From Amanita rubescens (lineage: Eukaryota; Basidiomycota; Agaricomycetes; Agaricales; Amanitaceae), in contig WION01000218.1 of NCBI GenBank assembly GCA_015039365.1, positions 1-64,000 on the forward strand: a stretch of DNA of 64,000 bases. Reading direction: 5' to 3'. The notes under the pieces are model-generated. The model was given only the letters and a program-made list of their open reading frames with translations. It searched no databases and was not told the origin of the DNA. Positions 21,512-31,376 of the stretch are shown in pieces (within the stretch, counting starts at the first letter, position 1; every line of letters begins with the position of its first letter). The position numbers and the translations under genes were made by a program.

Positions 21512-22485
21512 GGGTAACTCTCCATAACGTTTACAGCAATAGATTACTTTCTAAATCCTTAAGCGAGCGGAGTTGAAAAATTTGAAGTTTATGTTTCCAA
21601 ACCATAACCATCGTTTGAGATATACCTAGATACCGGATATAGATCATCGACTATCATTCCCATCATTCAGCAGATATTGAGAGATCTCGTCATCGCTGGA
21701 CAACAGAATTAGCTACACGGACTGAGTCGGAGGGTCATTGGACTGGAAATGAATATCACGAAGGTGAGAGGGGGCAAGGAGGGGATGATGTAGAGGAATC
21801 CGAAGCTGAAGAAGATCTAAATGACTTTGAGGAACAGGAGATTCGGATGGTGGATGAAAAGGCCGATGAATATGAGGAATTTTTCACCTGGCAAGCCATA
21901 GTTGAGTTACAATGTCAGCGATCCAATGATGAGCGCAGGCAGGAGGCAATCGCCATAGCTGGACTCGTTGCGTATGGACTGGGAGAAGCCGAAAGGCTCC
22001 GTGCAGAGCGTCGCCGTGAGCGTCGACTATATCTTCAATGTACAGGATGATCTCCTCAAAACTCCACGGGAAGCTACGCCGTGGCAAGCTCTCAATAGCA
22101 GCAAAAATGACCGGGCATTCATTACTACAATGGGCTTCGATGTTGCTACATTTGATTTGATCCGTTATATCATCTCTCTCTTTCCAGCGTCGCGGGGACA
22201 GGGACAAGGCTGGAGATAAGATAAATAAGGGTTACAGTCGTAAGCGAGATCGTCCTTCGTCGCGGGCGATGAAATGTGCTGACAAAGCTCGCTTAACGTC
22301 TAGAAACGCTCGCTTAGCTCTGGTTGGGGGGGGTGGAGGGGTCCTCCAGACTTAAGGTTTGAAAGAGGTCGTTTTTTGAAGTCCGATGATGGCTCTGACC
22401 CATTTGGCAAACACGTAATTCGGCTAACCTCGCTTAAGGCATTTAGAAAGTAATTTATTGCTGTAGACGTTATGGAGAGTCACCC
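21512..22485. mobile_element. PIF/Harbinger-like non-autonomous element (974 bp)
   Basis: Imperfect terminal inverted repeats of about 55 bp (left GGGTAACTCTCCATAACG, right complement GGGTGACTCTCCATAACG, both continuing through ACTTTCTAAATSCCTTAAGCGAG-like sequence) bound the element. A 3-bp AGT is present on both sides (21509-21511 and 22486-22488). The word GCGAG/CTCGC next to TTA recurs sub-terminally. The interior contains the N-terminal part of a Harbinger-type transposase with the segment TPWQAL...DRAFITTMGFDV. The nuclease domain is missing, so this is a deletion derivative. The AGT duplication is not the usual TWA, so the group call rests mainly on the protein relic. Confidence 0.75.
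21847..22219 (+). pseudogene. Truncated Harbinger-type transposase N-terminus
   Basis: An acidic, then Arg-rich segment (VDEKADEYEEFFTWQAIVEL...RAERRRERRLYL) is followed, after a frameshift near 22045, by LLKTPREATPWQALNSSKND and DRAFITTMGFDVATFDLI. The latter resembles the conserved N-terminal region of fungal Harbinger (DDE_4) transposases. Translation stops at 22219, just where the catalytic domain should begin. It is non-functional by truncation. Confidence 0.65.
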
Positions 22486-22925
22486 AGTGCCGCCACTGCC
22501 AATCTATATCAACATCTGTCAAATTATGTACTTTAAGCTTGATGTTAGTAGAAAAGAAATGGTGACTCCGTCAGACTTAGATAGGAGGCAAGGGCGAACG
22601 ACAACGACTCCACGTTGTAGATGGAGTCTCTCAAGAAGCAGGATGAATCGCGTTTTCTTTGCAGCACTGCCAGTGGCCAGGTGTAGTACATATATCTTGC
22701 GAATTGCTCTCGTGTATCGCCATTGCTTCAGAGTTACGCCCGAGCAGTGTCCCGGAAATTGCCGTCCGCTCCTTGTGTCTCGCGTATCACCGTTGCTTCA
22801 GTCTCGTCCGCTGCTTGGATGTCTCCTGTATCGCCGTGGTCTTGGTCAAATCCGCGCCAGGAAGAGAGACCGAGTCCTTTCGGGCCTCGGAACTTCCGTT
22901 CACTTCGGTCTCAGAACTCTACGCC
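22486..22925. other. 5' flank of Hsp70 copy 3
   Basis: No conserved gene was recognised. Plus-strand reading frames at 22472-23069 merge into Hsp70 exon 1 but show no family resemblance before the Met at 22926. The sequence contains imperfect repeats of words such as TCTCCTGTATCGCC, CTCGTGTATCGCC and CTCGCGTATCACC at 22710-22840. Unlike copy 2, the duplicated 5' block is absent, apparently displaced by the transposon. Confidence 0.4.
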
Positions 22926-25361
22926 ATGTCTTTGCCGCAAATAAAACCTTATAACGGATCTCAAAGGAAACTCATTATTTCGCTTGACATTGGCACGACC
23001 TTCAGTGGCGTCTCCTACGTGTTCTTGAGACCCCACGAAACGCCCGTGATTCATGGCGTTACCCAGTGAGTTGCCGTTCTAGTGGTAAGCAAACAGCTCA
23101 TCTTGGAGTTCATTTCCAGGTTCCCTGGCCAAGCAGTCGGCGGTGACTCCAAGATACCCAGTGTCGTTTGTTACGACAGGTGTGGAAATCTTGTTGCTGT
23201 TGGCTCGGAAACAGGACTGTAGAGACCAATCATGAACTTTTGGAAGTTGAAGATCTTATTCGAGCGGAATGGTGTGCTTCGACTCTCTATTAGCCGCTTC
23301 TCTCCTAATACGGTGATATAGGTTTAAGTTACATCTTCGACCAGCTCATCTTGTTGCTGAGCAAGGGTTCAATGACGAACAAATACCTCGCCTTCCCGGG
23401 AACAAGACAGCCATCGACATCTTCAGTGACCTGTTGAGATACATGTATGAATCCACAACGCAGTATATCCGACAACGACAAGGCCTGTGACATGTTAGCA
23501 TCTGTTGGGAACAACATTGAGTTCGTCCTCAGTCACCCCAATGGCTGGGAGGGTAAACAGCAGTCCGAAATGCGCCATGCGGCAATTCAATGCAGGGTTG
23601 GTCAATGCAAATGAAGCCTTGGAACGAATCAGCTTACGTGACCGAAGGCGAGGCCAGTCTTCATTTTTGCCTAAGCAAAATCCCTGATACTTTTCAAGAA
23701 ATACGTAGGTCAATTCTTCTACAGTGTCCCGACTTGTTGACTCGTGACAGGCCAATGACGGCATACTAGTCGCTGACTGTGGAGGAGGAACCGTGGACAT
23801 TAGTTCATATGCGCGGTCGAAGTCAATGACGTTGGGGAGCAAGTTCAAAGAAATCGCTCCGGCTGAGTGTACGGGTGCTTCTTGTTCCATAGCTCAATAC
23901 TTACGTTTCTTCAGGTCTTTTGCAGGGCTCGGTCTTTGTCACTCATAGAGCGCAAAATTTTCTGACAGGGTCAGCATAACCACGTATGAGACGTACTTGA
24001 TCTAATCATGATTTCTAGAGAAGCTTCGTGGATCGCCGTTCGGAACGAAGAGAGACATAGAGGTTATGACCAGGTATTTCGATAAAATAACGAAACCTGG
24101 CTTTAGGGGACCTTCGAGATCATACTTTATACCTTTTGGCCGAAATGAGAATGATCCAGAACACGATATTCGATCTGGAAGTATCAAACTCAATGGGTAA
24201 ACTGCGTCTACCGTATGTTTGATATACTATAATAAATTTCGCTGCATCTAGCGTCGACATTGCAAAGTTTTTCGAACCTGCCATAGAGAAAATTATCAAA
24301 GCCATCGAAGAACAAACCAGCAAGGCGACGACAAATATCAGAGTACGTCCAAGGAAGTTGGATGTGTCATAGTCATAGCTCACAGCTTGACGTATAGGCT
24401 ATATTTATGGTCGGAGGGTTTGCCACCTCCGATTATCTGTTTTCCAAATTGGAGGATCATTTCGGGCCGAAGGGTATCGACATCCTGAGACCAGACGCTT
24501 ATCTGTGAGCAAAAAACACCTTTCTTCACATCCGTTAGTTTAACACTCTTGTATCAGAAACAAAGCCGTCGCAGAGGGTGCTATAATATTCACAATCGAT
24601 CCCTTCGTGTCCAGTCGAGTCTCCAAATATACGTACGGAACTGATTATTCGGTTACCTTCAACCCAAGTCGTCCAGACCACCTTGCCCGAGCGCATACTT
24701 CTTATCAAACCTCCTCTGGGGAAATTTGGGTTCCAGGTGTCTTCGAAGCTATACTGAGAAAGGTCGACTTTACACTTCCATGCCATCCATCTACTGACAA
24801 TTTCAATAGGATACCAAGGTTGAAGAGGAGACAGAGTTCAGAGCATCTTATATCATTCTACCTTTCTAGCTCTGCGTTTAACTCTCTGTCTCTGCGAACC
24901 TGGTCAGATAAGATTATTTGCTACCGAAGCCGTAATGACAACTGCACCTATTTGGATCGATGTCGACCCAGGTGCATAACTCAAGCCTGCCTAGTATACG
25001 ACTTGTTAACAGTCATTCCACCCAACAGCTGCATTTCGTTAATCTTTGTGAAGTTACTGCCGATATGACGAAGGTCAAGAACTCGATTAAGCCTCAATAT
25101 AGTCCACACGGCTTCCAAGTACTACGCATTGAAGTTCGACTATTGTTCTCCTCCTCGGGTTAACGGAGCTCAAAGCTCAGATAGGCATGGATCGAGAATG
25201 TACGTCTTGCCTTTCCCCCATGACGAAACGTCTCTGACGCTGTCAACAGGGAGTAGAAAAACGGTACGTTGACGATTAACATTACAAACCAAATGATTAT
25301 GTGACTTTGGGGCTTCAGAGGGCCTGTTTCCATCGTTTATGACCCAGATTCCGTTTCTTGA
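22926..25361 (+). pseudogene. HSPA12-like Hsp70 copy 3, multiply frameshifted
   Basis: It starts MSLPQIKPYNGSQRKLIISLDIGTTFSGVSY and ends GPVSIVYDPDSVS. Against copies 1 and 2 it carries at least five small insertions: two extra bases in the SETDVETN codons (near 23215), one in RQRQGDD (near 23487), one before INAGLVNA (near 23587), one in ISFVTEGEAS (near 23637) and one in PDTFKKY (near 23695). ADCGGGTVDIS, FGRNENDPEHDIRSGS, VGGFATSDYLF, the 14-nt microexon and the terminal GPVSIVYD are still readable. Too many breaks are spread over too many exons for alternative splicing to explain. It lies tail-to-tail with CC-D. Confidence 0.88.
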
Positions 25362-25802
25362 CAAATTTTATGTCAATTCTCGTCAAATTGTATTTCAGTT
25401 TAAATGTAGCAGGTCTTGGTACGCCTCATGCCTTACTCCGTGATATACTTGGCAATATTCTATGATGGAAGGTCTGTCATGGAACCTTTCCGAATATCCA
25501 AACTAAGCCAAAAGACGGAGATAAAATCCTCGTGCTGTGAAATAATGACCCGCAGCGTTGGGTTCAAGGTGCACACGTACGAAGCAGTAAGCCTCCTGAA
25601 TCATACGTCACACGAATCCCTCGTCGTACCTTTTGTTTTACAAACTGGGAATGCGGCACACAGTGCTTGGTGCAGTCCAGATACGTAGAAAAGTGTACGG
25701 CAAAACGTTCTAAATCATAAAATGGAATTGCTTCTCGCAGTTTTTTCGCTCACAATGTGTCGTGAGCGAAATTACTGTGAAAAGAAAGCATGGAAAATGT
25801 GT
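25362..25802. other. Gap between converging Hsp70-3 and CC-D
   Basis: No gene. It holds yet another piece of the Hsp70 upstream block (GAGATAAAATCCTCGTGCTG near 25519 and a GTGAGCGAAATTACTGTGAA tract near 25763, like 45-72), placed here at the 3' ends of two genes, which shows that blocks have been shuffled. Confidence 0.45.
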
Positions 25803-28213
25803 TTAAGAACTCCTATTACCGACTTTAATCCACTCGTCGTCTGCTGGAGAAGAGCTCAGCAACACTTTTGCCTTCAGAATGGTTGTCCTGTGCTCGGAGA
25901 ACTTATATTCCTCGTCGTTGAACACCTTGTCGATGACCGACTTCATGAGACCCATATCTGTCGTACACATGATGGATCTGCCGCGCAGTGACTTTGCATC
26001 TGTGCTTCTCTCTTCGCTTGCTTCCATCGTATCAGGATCGAATTGGGTACCATACTCTGGCGAGATGATTTCGATATCCCCCGAAAGGACTTCCGCATAT
26101 ATCATCCTGTGCAGATGAAACGTTTTCGAGGCGATGGATTTTAGCGAGTCGCGGTAGATCGACTCCATGGCTGAGGAAAGTCTAAAAACTGTGCATAATT
26201 TCCAAATATCTCTTTTGATTCTGTCGTAAATGTCGTCTTGCGATACATCCAGACCGTGACGGTGGACAAGGGATCTCCACTGTCCCGATACGCCTTGGCC
26301 CTCTGCGAAAATCAGCTCCTAAGAATAAATAACCGGGAAAATCTACATGGGACCAACCTGATATACGGATTCTCTGATGCATTCTTTCGAATGTGCTAGA
26401 TTTTGTCTTGAATGGAAGCAGCGTGTTCAGCACATTCCTACAAGATGCGATCAAGCATGTTTGTACGGCATGCATGAGCCACGAGTGCTCTCGCCGAGCC
26501 CTGGCTTGAACAATGAAATTGGCGATGTCCTGCCCGAAGAAAGTTCGGAGCATCTCAAAATCCTTAGAAGAGATCGGCTGCACATCCATGGTGCGCTCCC
26601 CGGGGGTCTTTTCAAACTCCTCCGCAAGGAGTGCAGCCAACTGGTAGATCTCGTCGTTCAACCGCTCCGTGTCTTGGATTAAGTCTTGCCCCGAGACACC
26701 GTCTGCCGTGTGCGGAGCGAAGGTGCTAGTTGAAACCACAGCTGTAGGCTCTGGCCGATCATAACTTGTGGCCTGATGAAGCTGTTTTCCCAGGTTTAAG
26801 ACCTCGTCCTGCAGGGTCTGTCGCACTGTTAGGGCAAAAAATGCAAAACTACATCATTCCTTACTTTCATTCGTCGCTGCAACTCGTCTCGTTCGTGCTC
26901 TATATTCCGCATTTTAAAATTCAGTTCTTTAAATGCATCGCAGTATTCATTTTGTTGAAATTGAAGATAGTAACGTAAGGAACGTTGTGCTTCCGTCCTT
27001 TCTCTGATTTGCTCATTACATGCTTCGATCTCACGATCGCTCAGTTTGTCGAGATGGCAAAGCATTTGCGCTATTGCTTTGTCTGCGTCCCTGATCTTTA
27101 TTGATCCATTGTTAGAAATATAAAATGAAGCGTAGTTTTTGGTAAATTTACCCTTGGTCCATGTTCTGCGTCGAATTCACCTGCAGGAGAATTTTCAGCC
27201 CCCCGCGAACACGTGTCGTGTTGAACCGGACCAGCCACGGAACCGTTTCCCCTGCGCTGCATTGGACTATGCTGGCTTTGTATATCAGTTTGCGATGCAT
27301 ACATTTGGGTGAACTAACCGGTAGTCCAGGTGGTCCACCGGATTCACCTACGGGAGAGTTATCAGCTCTCGGCGAGCGCACGTCGCGTTGATGATGGAAC
27401 GAGTTAGCTGATGACCTGTTTCCGTTGCCTCCAGCTGGACTACTTTTCCGCGAGTTTTTCGGGTTTGGTGTCTCGCTTTGGCGCCGAGTAGTAGGACCAG
27501 TATTTGTAGTAGTAGCATGGGTTGGCCTCATTGAGCTATTTGTCTGAGGGTTTTGCTGGCTTGACACAGTCCTTTGGCTGTTGGCGGGACCAGAAGCACT
27601 TGTGCCCGTAGTGATGGCTGGCAGAGAGGTCACATACGCATATAAGAGCTTGGGTGTCGAACGGTTATGTTCTTCAGATTCTGACTTTGGGTTTGGGGTG
27701 CCCGATGCGCGCTCTTGGGGATTGTGATATCGGTCCTGATCGTTATTACGAGCCGCCGCTTGAGTTGATGCTGTGGTGCGTTACGAAATTTAGCATATAC
27801 TTCAGGCTCGAGGAGATATGATACGGACCTGATGTTAGCGGTTTGCCGTCTGTCGTCGTACTTGGCCCATCGTATTTCTGCTTCTGTTGCTGCTCCGGTT
27901 TAGTATTGTGTGAGCGGGATTGATTGCGTTGAGGTGTGGTCAACTATGGCGGGAAATTAATCATAAAAGTCAGGATGGGCTGTTGGCTAGGTCTACGCAC
28001 TTGGGCCATATGGCGGACTGGCTCGGCGTGAACGACGTAATGCGTCACTGGGATACGGGTGGGGGGCCATCCGTCTGCAGAACTCAGGTTAGGAGGGTCA
28101 AATTTCAATATGCTTGTGATATTGCCGTAGTTGCTGCGCACGTACTTTGCAATTGCCTCGTGTTCAGCTCCTTCCTGCATGTTAAGAGCCAGAGATAGAG
28201 CCAGGGGCGACAC
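25803..28213 (-). CDS. CC-D: long diverged coiled-coil family protein
   Basis: Exons in order: MSPLALSLALNMQEGAEHEA...VTHYVVHAEPVRHMAQ; a Gln/Ser/Pro-rich low-complexity part (LTTPQRNQSRSHN..., then ASTQAAARNNDQDRYHN... to SPVGESGGPPGLP); a second shorter exon that looks like a diverged duplicate of its end (NSPAGEFDAEHGPR); a long coiled coil (LSDREIEACNEQIRERTEAQ...NIEHERDELQRRMK); and the family core ERLNDEIYQLAALLAEEF...FFGQDIANFIVQARARREH...LQTCLIASCRNVL-like. The last exon has GQWRSLVHRHGLD, SMESIYRDSLKSIASKTFHLHRMIY and EYGTQFDPDTMEA. The core is open and well conserved, so this is probably functional. The first exon and some middle splice sites are less certain. The name CC only describes it; its role is unknown. 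Confidence 0.65.
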
Positions 28214-28388
28214 GAGGTTGGTATCAGCGATAGCTGTTCAATCACGATTAGGGAAACCTCATACACATGTGAGAAGGAGTGTGACAAGCGTATCAGTCAG
28301 GGACGGATCCCAAGCCTCTGGATACTAGTAATACACTATCGAACAAATATCAATACATTCGATACAGATTCTCCGCGCAGTCGAACTT

Positions 28389-30781
28389 CTAAGTATTTAC
28401 TGTTGGCGTTACATCGTAAATGATCGAAGCAGGACCCCTAGAACTCGGATAAGCATTCGGTCCTAGTATGGCGTTAGATACGTGTATACCGTTTTTTTAC
28501 ACCCTATTTACAGTATCAAGCAAAGGTCGCAGCGAAGTAAGAAATACTCACATCCTCTTTCCATGCTATCTGAGCCTTGAGCTCCGTCGACCCGAAGAGG
28601 AGAATCACATCGTATTCTGCCGTCCAAAATCTAGTTTCGCCACGACGGCGCTTAGGTTGCGACTTGAATCGACTTTTTCATCCCAGAAACATTCGCAGTG
28701 ACTTGACAGAGATCAACGAAAAACTCTGTTGATTTATGATCGTTAATCTGTGCTCAAGATTTGAAGGCAGTTGACTCACCTGGCTCCATGTCGATCCAAG
28801 CGGGTGCCCTTTTGTTGCGGTTTCGATAACATTTGATTATGACGGACTCGGTCGTCAGCTTGCGAAATTGGGATCTGGTATATTCGCTAGAATAAGGCAG
28901 TGTGAACTCCGTTCCCTCTGACACTTCAGTATCCTATTGACATTAGCAAAGAAGTACTTGATGAAGCGTAAAGTGGACCTTTTCTAGTATTTCCGAGAAG
29001 GACTTTGGCAATAAAATCTCTCCAGAGAGTGCCTGGAACGCAGTATGCACGCGTGCGCGATGCTCCGTACATTCTGAATCGTAAAGAGTGCAACTTTCGA
29101 TTCCATATGTGTATTTAGCCATTCTACTAGACACAGAATGGTCCAGTGTGAACATAAGAGAGCCCTCTGCAACGGCCTTGGTTCTGGTGCAAAACTTGTC
29201 AATCAATCATCGTAGGACGAAGTACGTCCACCCACAAATAGGCGTCCTGGTCTCAGGATAGTGATACCCTTCATCTTGAAATGATCCTCCAGCTGTGAAA
29301 AGAGGTAATCCGAGGTGGAAAATCCTCCGACCATAACGATGACCTATAGATGACGCTCAGTTAGGTCACGCCAAACTGTTATGATCGCACTTTAACCGCT
29401 TTTGTGGCCTTCTTGAATTGTCCTTCGATGGCTTTGATGATGCTTTGAATGGCGGGTTCAAAGAATTTTGCAATCTGTGCCCTGAGATGCGAGTTTTATT
29501 ACAGTTCCGCAATATAAGGTAAGGGCCTACCCATCAACTTTGACGTTGCCATTTCGAATATCAAATTGGGGATCATTCTCTCTCAGACCAAAGCGGATGA
29601 AAGATAATTTAGAAGACCCTCTAAAACTAGGCTTCGTCGTCTTATCGAAATATCTAGTCATGATATCGATATCTTCCTGGTGATCCAAATTTCGATCCAC
29701 GAAGCTTGTCTATATATTCATTAATTTATGACCGTCTTGAGACCGTTTTACATACCTGTTAAAAACGCTTGTGCTCTTCTGTTGACGAAAATCGAACCCT
29801 GCAAAAGACCTGAACAAAAGTAAGCATCGTATCATAGAAAGAGGAAGGGTAGTACATTCTGCTGGGGCTATTTCTTTGAACTGGTTTCCAGAAGATCGTG
29901 CATATGTACTGATATCCACAGTTCCTCCGCCGCAATCAGCGACTAGTATTCCATCATTGCGCTAGCATCATGCCGTCAACAACCGGCTGAGCGTAATAGA
30001 AAATCAACTTACGTATCTCTCTTGAAGCGCATCTGGTATCTTGTTTAGGCAAAAATGAAGACTGGCCTCGCCTTCTGTCACGAAACTGATCCGCTTCGTG
30101 GCTTCGGGCTTGCTGGTTACCAGTCCTGCAGAGATAGCTGCATGGCGCATTTCAGATTGTTGCTTCCCCTCCCAGCCATTGGGATGACTGAGGACAAAGT
30201 CAATATTGTTATGAAAAGATTCCCACATATTGCCCCCCAGTCGCTGTCGAATGTGCTCCTTTGTGGATTGGTACAAGTATTTCAGGAGATCACTGAATAT
30301 GTCGATAGCTGTTTTGTTTGATGGAAGAGCTGGTATATTTTTGACATTGAATCCTTGCTCGGCAACAAGATGTGGTGGTCGGAGATGTAGCTTGAACCTA
30401 CAAGATACTTGAAATACTGGTCTTATGATGACGAGAAAGCGTAGTACCATTCAGCCCTAACGAGATCTTCAACTTCCAAAAGCTCAGGGTTTACATCTGG
30501 GTCAGCTTCTGAGCCAACAGCGACGACGGTTCCGCTTTCATCGTAACAAACCACACTTGGTATCTTGCAGTCGCCGCCACTATTGTGCTGACCTGGGAAT
30601 CTGAAAACTTGTCCATTGGCGATTCGACTACTATAAGAGCGGTCACGTACTTGGTAACGCCATGAATTAACGGCAATTCCCTTGGTATTAGAACCGCGTA
30701 AGAGACGCCACTGAAGGTCGTTCCAACATCGAAAGCAATTATAAGCTTTCTTTGAAACCCGCTATAAGGCTTTGTAGCCAT
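28389..30781 (-). pseudogene. HSPA12-like Hsp70 copy 4, two single-base frameshifts
   Basis: Full length by exon content: MATKPYSGFQRKLIIAFDVG..., SVVCYDESGTVVAVGSEADP, HPNGWEGKQQSEMRHAAI, FVTEGEASLHFCLNKIP, ADCGGGTVDISTYARS, GSIFVNRRAQAFLT, VMVGGFSTSDYLFSQLEDHF, NKAVAEGSLMFTLDHSVSSR, CYRNRNKRAPAWIDMEPG, a microexon GVKKR and GPASIIYDVTPTVNT-stop. Two extra G residues, near 29683 (GGAAGAT for GAAGAT, in PEDIDIMTRYF) and near 29247 (CCAGGACGCC for CCAGACGCC, in RPDAYL), throw the frame. Both are one-base gains beside GG or CC runs, so assembly error is a real alternative. Its 3' end lies about 175 bp from the CC-D start. Confidence 0.75.
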
Positions 30782-31376
30782 CCTGACGTACCGTACCTGA
30801 GAAAGACAAGATCAGATATAGACGTGAAAGAGTCTGGGGATTGTGCCCTACGTTGGCGTAATGGTAGGTTACAAGCACCAGTCGCTTGGGCGGTCTATTC
30901 CACGCATTGGATCACATGGTGAAGAGAAACGGCCTTTTGAGTGGTCATGAGAAATGTTGATACGGCCCGGGCCCGTCCGAGTCACTAAAGAAGCACTGAA
31001 GCATAGCTTCCCTGGTCCTAGATCTCCGATGAATCCGCTTTCAGATCTGGAGAACAAACAACTACCGTAAGAATGTGTGACCCGTTCTGCTCTCAAGTGC
31101 TAGGGACATTACATTGTTATTGTTGCGGCTGCCAGCGCATACCCCCGGGACTCTGCATACCAATTGTGACTAGAATATAATGACGCGTGGCGACACAATA
31201 TATAGCTGCTTACCTACTCGAAACGTTTCACGCCGGCTTATGTGAGCACACAGCATGTCAATGTCAGGATTAAATTGGACCCGGTAATTTGGACACTGAA
31301 GTACTGTTACAATTATCAACACATTCGACACAAAGATATCGTCAAAGTTGCGTTTTTCTCAATTTGGCAGGAACGA
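30782..31376. other. Intergenic gap between Hsp70 copies 4 and 5
   Basis: About 600 bp. It should contain the promoter of copy 4 (right-to-left) and the 3' flank of copy 5. I see no gene and no clear copy of the left-hand 5' block. Confidence 0.4.

Noticed and set aside
22472..23069. N-terminal extension of Hsp70 copy 3 from upstream ORFs.
   Set aside because: Upstream residues share nothing with the other copies, and the conserved start MSLPQ lies at 22926.
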